13,786 bases of DNA, taken from assembly GCA_041481445.1 (NCBI GenBank), contig JBGPBV010000175.1:1-13786 (forward strand), read 5' to 3'. Origin of the DNA: AA29 sp041481445. Its GTDB lineage: Bacteria > Acidobacteriota > Vicinamibacteria > Fen-336. The position numbers and the translations under genes were made by a program. Positions 7,094-13,786 of the stretch are shown here, one piece after another. Positions within the stretch are counted from its first letter, which is position 1. Each line of letters starts with the position of its first letter. A model generated the notes under the pieces. The model ran no database searches. It saw only the letters and a list, made by a program, of their open reading frames with translations, and was not told where the DNA came from.

Positions 7094-8202
7094 GCGCGGA
7101 GCGGCGGGTCGAGAGCCGGTCCACGCGGCCCCGCCGCGGACGACGCGGTCCGGAGCGCCCGCCCCCCGCGCCCGTCCTGCTCGCGGGTCCGACGTTCCCG
7201 GGCGACCAAAGCCCCGACCAGCGCGTCTCCGACTTCCTGGCCGACCGCTTCGGCGCGCGCGTGGCCGATCTGCGCGTGACCGCCCTCTCCGGCGACGCCT
7301 CGACGCGCCGCTACTACCGCGTGGTCCAGGGCGACCGGCGGTCGGTGATCTCGCTCAACCCGGAGCCGTTCGACCCCGAGCAGCTCCCCTTCCTCGCCAT
7401 CCGCAACCTGATGGCGGGCTGGGGACTCCCCGTGCCCGAGATCCTCGACGTGGACGGGGCGCGCGGGATCCTCCTCCAGGAGGACCTGGGCGACCTGTCG
7501 CTGCAGGAGTCCCTGAAGGAGGCGAGCCCGGCCCGTCGCGAGGAGCTCTACCGCCAGGCCCTCGACCAGCTCGTCGTCCTCCAGCGCGAGGCCGCCCGCG
7601 CCCCCCAGCGCGCGATCTGCTTCCAGATCGCGTTCGACTTCGAGAAGCTGTCGTGGGAGATGCACTTCTTCTGGAAGCACTTCCTCGAGGGCTACCGCCG
7701 GTGCGACCTCTCGGTGGAGGACCGCGCGATGCTGGCGGACGGCTTCCACCGGCTGTGCGCGGAGATATCGTCCTGGCCCCGCGTCCTCACCCATCGCGAC
7801 TTCCACTCCCGCAACCTGATGTCCTACCGCGACCTCCTCTACTGGATCGACTTCCAGGACGCGCGGATGGGCCCGCCGCACTACGACCTGGCCTCCCTGC
7901 TCCGCGACAGCTACGTGGACCTCGACGAGGACTTCGTGGCCGAGCGCGCGGAGGAGTTCCGCCAGCGCGCCGTCCCCGGCGAGGCGCGCGACACCTTCCA
8001 GCGCCGCTTCGAGCTGATGTCGATCCAGCGCAACCTGAAGGCCCTGGGCACGTTCGGATACCAGGGGACGGTGAAGCTCAGCCGCGTGTACCTGCCCTAC
8101 ATCCCGCGCACGCTGGAGAGCGCGCGCCGGAACCTCGCGCGATATCCGGAGCTCTCAGGGCTGCGCAAGGCGCTGGCCCGCCACCTCGAGGAGCTGCAGT
8201 GA
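7090..8202 (+). CDS. amgK: AmgK-like anomeric sugar kinase (aminoglycoside phosphotransferase fold)
   Basis: This 370-residue kinase starts at ATG 7090, overlapping the upstream stop as ATGA. Motifs match the AmgK family: the nucleotide loop LSGDASTRRYYRV (66-78), the catalytic loop H235-R-D237-F-H-S-R-N242-L-M with catalytic D237, and the metal-binding D254 in WIDFQDARMGPPHYDLASLL. AmgK phosphorylates MurNAc and GlcNAc at C1, giving the substrate for MurU, so the two adjacent genes form a plausible sugar salvage pathway in the cytoplasm. The protein has about 45 extra N-terminal residues rich in Arg and Pro (RSTRPRRGRRGPERPPPAP), predicted to be disordered. No later ATG, GTG or TTG start removes it cleanly, so it appears genuine. 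The TGA overlaps the asnS GTG start. MurNAc specificity is inferred from family and neighbour; a different sugar remains possible. Confidence 0.9.
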   Translation: MSAERRVESRSTRPRRGRRGPERPPPAPVLLAGPTFPGDQSPDQRVSDFLADRFGARVADLRVTALSGDASTRRYYRVVQGDRRSVISLNPEPFDPEQLPFLAIRNLMAGWGLPVPEILDVDGARGILLQEDLGDLSLQESLKEASPARREELYRQALDQLVVLQREAARAPQRAICFQIAFDFEKLSWEMHFFWKHFLEGYRRCDLSVEDRAMLADGFHRLCAEISSWPRVLTHRDFHSRNLMSYRDLLYWIDFQDARMGPPHYDLASLLRDSYVDLDEDFVAERAEEFRQRAVPGEARDTFQRRFELMSIQRNLKALGTFGYQGTVKLSRVYLPYIPRTLESARRNLARYPELSGLRKALARHLEELQ

Positions 8203-9506
8203 GCGACGCACCGGCCACCGTGCGCATCTCGGAGTTCCGTCATCACGTCGGCCAGGAGGTCAGGGTCCAGGGCTGGCTCCACAACAAGCGCTCCAGCGGC
8301 AAGCTCCAGTTCCTGATCGTGCGCGACGGCAGCGGGTTCGCGCAGGCGGTGGTGGCGAAGGCGGCGGTGCCGGAGTCGGCCTGGCAGGCCGCGGAGGCGA
8401 TGGGGCAGGAGTCGTCGCTCGAGCTCACGGGGAAGGTCAAGGAGGACAAGCGCGCCCCGGGCGGGTTCGAGGTGGACGTGACCGGCCTGCGGTCGGTGCA
8501 GATCGCGCACGAGTATCCGATCACCCCCAAGGAGCACGGCACCGCGTTCCTGATGGAGAACCGCCATCTCTGGATCCGCTCGCAGAGGCAGCACGCGATC
8601 CTGCGGGTGCGCCACGCCGTGGTGAAGGCGGTGCGCGACTACCTGGACGAGAGCGGATTCACGCTCGTCGACACGCCGATCTTCACGCCTGCGGCCTGCG
8701 AGGGCACGACCACGCTGTTTGGAGTCCCGTATTTCGACGAGGGGACCGCCTACCTCACCCAGAGCGGCCAGCTCTACAACGAGGCCACCGCCGCCGCCCA
8801 CGGCAAGGTCTACTGCTTCGGCCCGACCTTCCGCGCCGAGAAATCCAAGACGCGACGGCACCTCACGGAGTTCTGGATGGTGGAGCCGGAGATGGCGTTC
8901 GCCCACCTCGAGGACGCGGTCAAGGTCGCGGAGGGGCTCATCGTGTCCGTGATCGAGCGCGTGCTGGCCACGCGCGGCGAGGAGCTCAAGGCCCTCGAGC
9001 GCGACCCCGCGAAGCTCGGCAACGTGAAGGCGCCCTTCCCGTGGCTCCACTACGACGACGCGATCAAGCTCATCCAGTCCGAGGGGTCGGAGACGAAGTG
9101 GGGAAGTGATTTCGGAGGCACCGACGAGACGGTGATCGCGGAGGCCTACGACCGTCCGGTGGTGGTCCACCGGTTCCCGACCGCGATCAAGGCCTTCTAC
9201 ATGGAGCCCGACCCCGAGCGCGCGGAGCTGACGCTCTCCGCCGACATCCTCGCCCCCGAGGGCTACGGCGAGATCGTCGGCGGCGGGGAGCGGATGTCGA
9301 GCGCGGAGAAGCTCCAAGAGCGCATCCACGAGCACAACCTGCCCGAGGACGCGTTCCGCTGGTACCTCGACCTCCGGAAGTACGGCTCGGTGCCGCACGC
9401 CGGGTTCGGGATGGGGATCGAGCGCCTGGTGACCTGGATCTGCGGCCTCGAGCACCTGCGCGAGACGATCGCGTTCCCGCGCATGCTGTACCGCATCTAC
9501 CCCTGA
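8199..9506 (+). CDS. asnS: Asparaginyl-tRNA synthetase
   Basis: This 435-residue class IIb aminoacyl-tRNA synthetase charges tRNA-Asn with asparagine. The start GTG 8199 overlaps the kinase stop as GTGA. Residues 8-100 form the OB-fold anticodon-binding domain (RVQGWLHNKRSSGKLQFLIVRDGSG). The catalytic core has class II motif 2, FRAEKSKTRRHLTEFWMVEPEMAF (given as starting at 211 with key residues R212, E214, R219, H221, E224), and motif 3, GFGMGIERLV (402-411), with R409. The EFWMVEPEMAF form separates it from aspartyl-tRNA synthetases. It resembles the compact archaeal/Thermus-type enzyme more than the slightly longer E. coli form. It ends with the typical FPRMLYRIYP. As the last gene of the operon its translation is coupled to a sugar kinase, an unusual partner. 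Its 3' end overlaps the convergent membrane gene by 10 nt. Confidence 0.96.
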   Translation: MSDAPATVRISEFRHHVGQEVRVQGWLHNKRSSGKLQFLIVRDGSGFAQAVVAKAAVPESAWQAAEAMGQESSLELTGKVKEDKRAPGGFEVDVTGLRSVQIAHEYPITPKEHGTAFLMENRHLWIRSQRQHAILRVRHAVVKAVRDYLDESGFTLVDTPIFTPAACEGTTTLFGVPYFDEGTAYLTQSGQLYNEATAAAHGKVYCFGPTFRAEKSKTRRHLTEFWMVEPEMAFAHLEDAVKVAEGLIVSVIERVLATRGEELKALERDPAKLGNVKAPFPWLHYDDAIKLIQSEGSETKWGSDFGGTDETVIAEAYDRPVVVHRFPTAIKAFYMEPDPERAELTLSADILAPEGYGEIVGGGERMSSAEKLQERIHEHNLPEDAFRWYLDLRKYGSVPHAGFGMGIERLVTWICGLEHLRETIAFPRMLYRIYP

Positions 9507-11443
9507 CGGCGTAGAAAGCCTCGACCGCTGAGGCGGACGCGAACACGATCGCATCCAGGCCCGCCCTTCTTCTCGATCTCGCGCTCCGCGCGCAGCGACC
9601 GCTTCACGGCGAGCGCGCCCGCGACCTGCGCCAGGAAGGCGACGGCGGCGAAGGGCAGCCACCGCCCGCCCGCCTCGTCGTAGAGGAACGTGACGTTGTT
9701 GCTCGTCTTGAGCCCGTGGTTCGAGTCCCAGCGGAACGATGGGCCGTCCGCGATGAGGCTCCCGAGGAACGCCCACGTGACGCAGAACTCGACGAGCACG
9801 CCAGCGAAAAAGGTGGCCAGGGCCCATGGCCGGAGCTTCGCCACTCGGGAGATCCCATAGGCGATCACCACGAGCACCGACGGCACCAGGGCGTTCGACG
9901 CGATCCCCTGGCGCTCGCCCCCGGGATGGACGAGCAGTCCTCCCCAGAACCCCACGAGCGCGAACACGAGCGCGGTCAGGTGGCGTGATGGCTCGGTGTC
10001 GGCGTCCGCTGGGAGAGGCGCGGACAGGACCCGGGACGACCGCCGGGCCGTGCCGAAGCCGACCACGATCAACGTCAGGGCGAGGCCCCACACGAGGGGA
10101 GCGGCGCCGAACCGGGGGGGATCCAGAGCGGGACGCAGGAGGAACAGGAGAAGCAGGAGGAACAGCATCGAGCCTCCGAAAGCCGCGCAGAGCCGAGGCC
10201 CGGCCAGCCGATGGAAGGCGAGGGCGAACGCCCGGCCTGGCCGCGGCAGGGTGAACAGGACCACCGCCATGAGCGACAGCGTCATTGCGCCCGCCAGGGG
10301 GTTGAAATAGAACTCGACCAGTCGGAAAAGCATCCGGGTCCACGCATATTTCCCGTGGAGGACGTAATCCAGGAGGGGCATCGGCACGATGGACGTGACG
10401 GTGTTCTCGAGGATCCCCCGGGCCTGCGGGGCCCAGTTCCAGGCGCCCATGCTCATCGCGGGAACGACCCTTACCATCTGGCCGACGCCGTAGATCGCGT
10501 GGATCCAGACGTACCAGGGGAGCACGAGGGCGACGACGATGGCGGCGGCGCATGAGGCCTGCGACGCGGAGCGCGCGGTCCGCGGCGCGAGCCAGAGGTA
10601 GTCGACGGCCAGCGCGGCCAGCCAGCACACGGCGCCCTGGTGCGTCATCACGGCCAGGCCGCCCAGCAGCGCGCTCCAGTACAGTGACGCGGGCTCGAGG
10701 GTGCGCCGGAAACGGAGGTAGAAGCAGAGAGAGAGCAGGAGAAAGCCCGCCATCGTCATCTTCGTCCAGGTGAAGGTCGTGTTGTGGACGAGCCAGGTGT
10801 TGAAGAAGGCAAACACCGTCGCCAGCAGCGCCGCGCGAGTGCCGTGGAGCTGCTTGACCATCAGATAGAACGGCAGAACGAACAGCGAGTTCGAGAAGGT
10901 GGCGTGAACCTGATAGACCCAGAAGCGGTCTCCCATCAGCGAGAGCGTGAATGCCGCGGCCAGGTTGAAGAGCGGCGTGCGCGAGGCCAGGGTGTCGTGG
11001 TTGAACCAGCGGAGGGAGTACGCCTCCTGGCCGCCGAGATAGGCCTGGGCGATCGAATAGTGCTCCCACCAGTCGCCACCCCAGTCGCCGCCCGCGTAGA
11101 TGGGCGTCATTCCCTGCAGCCCGAGGAGCGCGACGTAGAAGAGCGCCCAGAGGCCCACGAGGCGCCAGGAGAGGGACCGCCGCAGGTCGGGTCGGGGCCG
11201 TCGCCCCACCGACGCGGCGCCCGCACCGACGAGGGCCGCCCAGAAGACGGCGTTGACGACGGCCGGTGACCCGACGAGGTGGCGGCCAAACGCGGCGAGG
11301 GCGAGGAAGGCCAGCCCGCAGGCCGGCGCGAGCGCCGCTCTCTCCTCCTCGCTGAGGCCGCGCAAGCGGGTCACGAGGAGCATCCCCGGAGTCCAGGCCA
11401 GGAGGGGAACGACGGCGGCGACCGTCGCGAGTCGCAGCCACAT
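9497..11443 (-). CDS. Multi-pass membrane protein, probable GT-C-fold glycosyltransferase
   Basis: This 648-residue integral membrane protein has roughly a dozen hydrophobic segments, the first at residues 5-25 (LATVAAVVPLLAWTPGMLLV), and a long Leu run (MLFLLLLLFLL) late in the protein. The first large polar loop carries acidic residues D120, D124 and E127 in YAGGDWGGDWWEH, followed by WFNHDTLASRTPLFNLAAA. This layout is typical of polyprenyl-phosphate-sugar-dependent GT-C enzymes (PMT/ArnT/oligosaccharyl-type), which use acidic residues in the first external loop for catalysis. The exact acceptor and sugar cannot be read. The C-terminus is basic (KRSLRAEREIEKKGG). No Shine-Dalgarno sequence precedes ATG 11443; a TANNNT box 8 nt upstream suggests a leaderless message. 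It is divergent from a GT-B glycosyltransferase, consistent with a shared role in envelope glycan assembly, but a membrane transporter-like or O-antigen ligase-like function is not excluded. Confidence 0.87.
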   Translation of the reverse strand: MWLRLATVAAVVPLLAWTPGMLLVTRLRGLSEEERAALAPACGLAFLALAAFGRHLVGSPAVVNAVFWAALVGAGAASVGRRPRPDLRRSLSWRLVGLWALFYVALLGLQGMTPIYAGGDWGGDWWEHYSIAQAYLGGQEAYSLRWFNHDTLASRTPLFNLAAAFTLSLMGDRFWVYQVHATFSNSLFVLPFYLMVKQLHGTRAALLATVFAFFNTWLVHNTTFTWTKMTMAGFLLLSLCFYLRFRRTLEPASLYWSALLGGLAVMTHQGAVCWLAALAVDYLWLAPRTARSASQASCAAAIVVALVLPWYVWIHAIYGVGQMVRVVPAMSMGAWNWAPQARGILENTVTSIVPMPLLDYVLHGKYAWTRMLFRLVEFYFNPLAGAMTLSLMAVVLFTLPRPGRAFALAFHRLAGPRLCAAFGGSMLFLLLLLFLLRPALDPPRFGAAPLVWGLALTLIVVGFGTARRSSRVLSAPLPADADTEPSRHLTALVFALVGFWGGLLVHPGGERQGIASNALVPSVLVVIAYGISRVAKLRPWALATFFAGVLVEFCVTWAFLGSLIADGPSFRWDSNHGLKTSNNVTFLYDEAGGRWLPFAAVAFLAQVAGALAVKRSLRAEREIEKKGGPGCDRVRVRLSGRGFLRRQG

Positions 11444-11451
11444 GGGGTACG

Positions 11452-11457
11452 AGCGTA
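11452..11457 (-). promoter_or_regulatory. Possible leaderless-type -10 element for the GT-C-like gene
   Basis: On the minus strand TACGCT fits TANNNT and lies 8 nt before ATG 11443, which has no Shine-Dalgarno sequence. The distance is close to that of leaderless promoters, in which transcription begins at or next to the start codon. No good -35 element is visible. Confidence 0.33.
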
Positions 11458-11505
11458 GCAGACCGCGGTTGCCATCGACCCCACTCGTCCGCCGCGCACG
11501 CCTTG

Positions 11506-11511
11506 TAGACT
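11506..11511 (+). promoter_or_regulatory. Possible leaderless-type -10 element for the GT-B glycosyltransferase gene
   Basis: TAGACT fits TANNNT and lies 8 nt before ATG 11520, the same spacing as the box on the opposite strand of this 76-nt divergent gap. No Shine-Dalgarno sequence is present. The -35 region is poor. Confidence 0.33.
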
Positions 11512-11519
11512 GGGACCGG

Positions 11520-12653
11520 ATGATCGCCGCCTACGTCTCCGGCCACGGCTTCGGGCACACCGTGCGCACGGGCCGCGTGCTGCGCGCGATCCGCGCCCTC
11601 CGCCCCGACCTCCCTCTGGCGATCGTGGCGTCGACACCGGAGGCGGTCTGTCGTCGCGTAGCGGGGGAGCCGCTCGCGTACCGCCACGCGCGCCTCGACG
11701 TCGGGGTCGTGCAAACGGACGCGCTCACCCAGGACGAGCGAGCCACCGCGGAGGCCTGGGAGGCGTTGGACCGGGGCTACGACGCGCGGCTGGCGCAGGA
11801 GGCGCGGTGGCTGCGCGAGAGCGGAGCGCGCGCCGTCCTCGCCGACGTCCCGGCCATCGCGTTCGACGCCGCCGCGGAGGCGGGCGTCCCCTCCGTCGGC
11901 CTGACGAACTTCTCCTGGGACTGGATCTACCGACACCTGGCGCGGCGCGAGCCTCGCCTGGCCGCCGCCGCCGACCAGGCGGCGCGGGCCTACGGCCGGG
12001 CCCGCCTTCTCCTCGAGCTGCCGTTCGCGGCCGACCTTGCCGCCTTCCCGCGCCGGGAGGCGATCCCGCTCGTGGCCCGCCGGCCGGCGCACTTCCGACA
12101 AGAGGCCCGCCGCCTCCTCGGCCTCCGGGATGAGGGCACGCTTGTGCTCGTCAGCTTCGGAGGCATCGGTATGCCGGGCCTGGACCTGGGCCTGCTGGCC
12201 GCTCTCCCCGACGTCACATTCCTCGCCACCGAGGGCGTGGGCGGGGCCGGCAACGTGCGGATGATCGACCTGGACGCGCTGACCGCGCGGGGCCTCGACT
12301 ATACAGACCTCGTGACGGCGGCGGACGTCGTCGTCACCAAGCCGGGGTACGGCATCGTGTCCGACGCGATCGCCTGCCGGACGCGGATGGTCTACACGGA
12401 GCGAGGCGATTTCCCCGAGTACCCCGTCCTGGTCGGCGAGATGGGGCGCTGGATTCCCGCCGCGCATCTGTCGAACGGAGACCTGCGGGCGGGCCGCCTG
12501 CGTCCCGCCCTCGAAGCGGTGCTCGCGACGCCGTTCCCCGAGCCGCCGCGCCTGGATGGCGCCGAAGTCGCTGCCCGCCGGACCCTGGAGGAGGCCGGTC
12601 TGGCCGGGGGGCCGCGACTCGGTCCGGACCGAGTCGGTTCAAGTAGTACTTGA
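11520..12653 (+). CDS. GT-B-fold glycosyltransferase related to the arabinokinase N-terminal domain
   Basis: This 377-residue cytosolic protein has the two Rossmann domains of GT-B/MurG-like glycosyltransferases. The N-terminal loop is GHGFGH (8-13) in AAYVSGHGFGHTVRTGRVLRAI. Mid-protein NFSWDWIYR (about 130) and the C-terminal nucleotide-sugar-site segment KPGYGIVSDAIACRTRMVY (about 274-292) match the glycosyltransferase-like domain fused to the sugar kinase in plant L-arabinokinases; here it stands alone without the GHMP kinase. Donor and acceptor are unknown. ATG 11520 is chosen because the conserved first strand begins there, although the frame is open further upstream over the neighbouring divergent gene. 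A TANNNT box at 11506-11511 and lack of a Shine-Dalgarno sequence suggest leaderless expression. The last codons (PRLGPDRVGSSST) run through two perfect palindromes, so this tail is probably not conserved. Confidence 0.88.
   Translation: MIAAYVSGHGFGHTVRTGRVLRAIRALRPDLPLAIVASTPEAVCRRVAGEPLAYRHARLDVGVVQTDALTQDERATAEAWEALDRGYDARLAQEARWLRESGARAVLADVPAIAFDAAAEAGVPSVGLTNFSWDWIYRHLARREPRLAAAADQAARAYGRARLLLELPFAADLAAFPRREAIPLVARRPAHFRQEARRLLGLRDEGTLVLVSFGGIGMPGLDLGLLAALPDVTFLATEGVGGAGNVRMIDLDALTARGLDYTDLVTAADVVVTKPGYGIVSDAIACRTRMVYTERGDFPEYPVLVGEMGRWIPAAHLSNGDLRAGRLRPALEAVLATPFPEPPRLDGAEVAARRTLEEAGLAGGPRLGPDRVGSSST
12615..12636. repeat. 22-bp perfect palindrome at the 3' end of the glycosyltransferase gene
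   Basis: The half-site CGACTCGGTCC is followed immediately by its exact reverse complement, centred between 12625 and 12626. As RNA it would fold into a 9-bp stem with a CCGG loop on either strand. It lies inside the last codons of the + gene and just beyond the 3' end of the convergent minus-strand DinB-like gene. There is no U-tract, so it is not a classic intrinsic terminator; a bidirectional RNA end-structure or a protein-binding site are the options. Confidence 0.7.
12639..12653. repeat. 15-bp odd-length perfect palindrome covering the stop codon
   Basis: TCAAGTA, a single G, and TACTTGA form a perfect inverted repeat that starts 2 nt after the 22-bp palindrome and ends exactly on the TGA stop of the glycosyltransferase gene. 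It is AT-richer than its surroundings. Together the pair makes a compact 39-bp double inverted-repeat element between convergent genes. Confidence 0.6.
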
Positions 12654-12669
12654 GGTCGCTGGACCCGGC

Positions 12670-13191
12670 CTAGATCATCGTCTTCATCCAGAGCTCGCCC
12701 ACGCCGCCCTGCGTGAGGAGCTTGGTCGCGTAGACGATCTGCCCGGTGTGGACGGCCCAGTGATGCGACGTGCGCAGGACGAGGGCGAGCACGGTGTGGG
12801 CCGGCTCGCGCGGAACCTCCCGCGGGTCGAGCAGGCGGGCGGGATCGAGCGCGTCCAGCACCGCCGCCGTCTCGTCCACCGTGTCCTCGACGAGCCGGAA
12901 CAGGTCGGGGCGGGGGATCGGCCCGCGCTCGGCGAACTCCGCCTTGCGGTTGCGCGTGTAGCCGTGGCCGCCCACGATGTGGCCGAGGAAGTGCCGGCTG
13001 GAGCCGCACACGTGGAGGACGAGGTTGCCCACCGCGTTGCTCTCGCCGTGCGGCCGCCACCACACCTGGGCCTCGTCGAGCCGTTCCAGGCAGTCGCGGA
13101 CCTGGTCCGGAAAGCCCTTGACCAGGCGCCGGCGCGCCTCCGCGAGGACGGCGGCGCCGAGAAGGGCCGCCTCGCCTACAGTCCCATCCAC
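12670..13191 (-). CDS. DinB/YfiT-type four-helix metalloprotein
   Basis: This 173-residue protein starts at GTG 13191. DinB-fold proteins are four-helix bundles with a three-histidine metal site; members include bacillithiol- and mycothiol-dependent transferases and many uncharacterised proteins. The triad is visible: H60 in GNLVLHVCGS and H144 and H148 in SHHWAVHTGQIVY (HxxxH). The segment HTGQIVYATKLL resembles the DUF1572/YfiT branch. A thiol transferase or metal-dependent hydrolase role is possible, but the substrate is unknown. The start overlaps the end of the upstream gene by 16 nt, indicating cotranscription. No strong Shine-Dalgarno precedes the GTG (CCTGGA only), and no better in-frame start is seen nearby. 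It converges on the glycosyltransferase gene with a 16-nt gap. Confidence 0.85.
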   Translation of the reverse strand: MDGTVGEAALLGAAVLAEARRRLVKGFPDQVRDCLERLDEAQVWWRPHGESNAVGNLVLHVCGSSRHFLGHIVGGHGYTRNRKAEFAERGPIPRPDLFRLVEDTVDETAAVLDALDPARLLDPREVPREPAHTVLALVLRTSHHWAVHTGQIVYATKLLTQGGVGELWMKTMI

Positions 13192-13786
13192 TCCAGGCCG
13201 CCCATCGCGTACTTCTTGATCTCCGTCTCGTACTTCCGGTAGAGCGCGATGTTGGCGGGCGGCGCGTCCAGGGCCCGTGCGTTCTCGCGCATCTGGGAGG
13301 CCTGCTTCTGGAGGTCGCCGGTGCCCTTCTGCAGGTCCTCCATCGTCTTCCTGGCCGCGTCCCGGGTGTCGGCCAGCATCTTGCGCTGCTCGGGGGTCAG
13401 GTTGCCCTCCCCCTTCTGGGCCTGGGCGTCCGCCTGCTCGGCGGCCTGGCGCGCCTTGGCCACGCTGTCCGCGGCCGCGTCGTAGGTCTCGCCCGCGACC
13501 TGGGAGACGCTCTTGCCGCCCGATTCCTCGGCCACCGCCGAGCCCATCATCGACTTGTAGATCTCCTGGACCAGGAACGCGTACTCGGCCTCGCTCATCT
13601 CCACGTCGGCCAGGGCCTGGGCCTGGGTGGAGCGGAGCTCGTTGAACACGCCGATGCCCGTGGTCAGGTCGCCGATGTCTCCCTGCTTCTTCTTGCTCAT
13701 CGCGTCCAGCTCGTCCTTGTGCTTCTCGTAGACCGTGAACATGCGCTTGCGGACCCCCAGGAACTTCACCAGGCGGTCCTCCTGGA
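13176..13786 (-). CDS. Unrecognised helical protein, C-terminal 202 residues (5' end outside window)
   Basis: The minus-strand frame is open through the right edge. A GTG at 13769 could be a start, but the codons upstream of it (encoding QEDRL) continue the frame with the same bias, so it is probably an internal Val. The visible part is almost wholly charged helix, with Ala/Lys/Gln-rich stretches (SVAKARQAAEQADAQAQKGEG, given in part) typical of coiled coils, then a segment that breaks the helix (DAPPANIALYRKYETEIKKYAMGG) and ends GLEWMGL. No transmembrane segment or cysteine is visible in this portion. I recognise no family. The stop lies within the DinB gene (16-nt overlap), so the two are probably one transcript. 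Function unknown; a periplasmic or cytoplasmic structural role would be a guess. Confidence 0.75.
   Translation of the reverse strand, partial: QEDRLVKFLGVRKRMFTVYEKHKDELDAMSKKKQGDIGDLTTGIGVFNELRSTQAQALADVEMSEAEYAFLVQEIYKSMMGSAVAEESGGKSVSQVAGETYDAAADSVAKARQAAEQADAQAQKGEGNLTPEQRKMLADTRDAARKTMEDLQKGTGDLQKQASQMRENARALDAPPANIALYRKYETEIKKYAMGGLEWMGL

Noticed and set aside
8097..12467. A 1456-codon open frame on the minus strand
   Set aside because: It runs antisense to asnS and the GT-B gene and out of frame across the GT-C gene, all of which have clear family motifs. Its translation is Arg/Gly/Pro/His-rich with no domain, as expected for an antisense frame in very GC-rich coding DNA.
12626..12660. 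tRNA-like 3' half (GGTTCAAGT resembles a T-loop)
   Set aside because: The presumed T-stem arms do not pair and no anticodon or acceptor arms are present. The palindromes explain the sequence better.

Overview
The window is a gene-dense, very GC-rich chromosomal stretch (third codon positions are almost always G or C) from a free-living bacterium. No mobile elements, RNA genes, CRISPR arrays or prophage genes are visible. The secreted Asp-box/VPS10-type propeller protein, the compact asparaginyl-tRNA synthetase and the general gene content would fit a high-GC soil or sediment lineage such as Acidobacteriota or a similar uncultivated phylum. That placement is an inference from gene content and cannot be settled from the sequence alone.

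Layout, left to right. (1) The 3' end of an unrecognised gene (2-382, +) is followed by a secreted protein that combines TPR-like helices with a thioredoxin-like CxxC domain (435-1763, +). (2) A 1068-residue secreted beta-propeller protein with about eleven Asp-boxes (1737-4943, -) converges on it, and their 3' ends overlap by 27 nt. (3) A 119-nt divergent control region (4944-5062) separates the propeller gene from a five-gene + strand operon (5063-9506): cytoplasmic cyclophilin, CYTH-domain phosphatase/cyclase-like protein, MurU-like sugar-1-phosphate nucleotidyltransferase with an added left-handed beta-helix tail, AmgK-like sugar kinase, and asparaginyl-tRNA synthetase. The last four are joined by 4-nt GTGA/ATGA/GTGA overlaps. 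(4) A multi-pass GT-C-like membrane protein (9497-11443, -) converges on asnS with a 10-nt overlap. It is divergent from a cytosolic GT-B glycosyltransferase of the arabinokinase N-domain type (11520-12653, +). (5) That gene ends in two back-to-back perfect palindromes. It then converges on a DinB-fold protein (12670-13191, -) and an unrecognised helical protein whose 5' end lies beyond the window (13176-13786, -).

The most coherent functional unit is the kinase/nucleotidyltransferase pair. In Pseudomonas AmgK phosphorylates MurNAc/GlcNAc at the anomeric carbon and MurU converts MurNAc-1-P to UDP-MurNAc, bypassing de novo (fosfomycin-sensitive) UDP-MurNAc synthesis. Here the pair sits between a CYTH enzyme and asnS in a translationally coupled operon, and the nucleotidyltransferase carries a C-terminal beta-helix that classical MurU lacks, so the sugar substrate is open. 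The two divergent glycosyltransferase-like genes downstream could use activated sugars for envelope glycans, but that link is only by proximity.

Every intergenic gap is under 120 nt. The gap at 383-434 shows no recognisable signal. The gaps at 4944-5062, 11444-11519 and 12654-12669 are described in the features.
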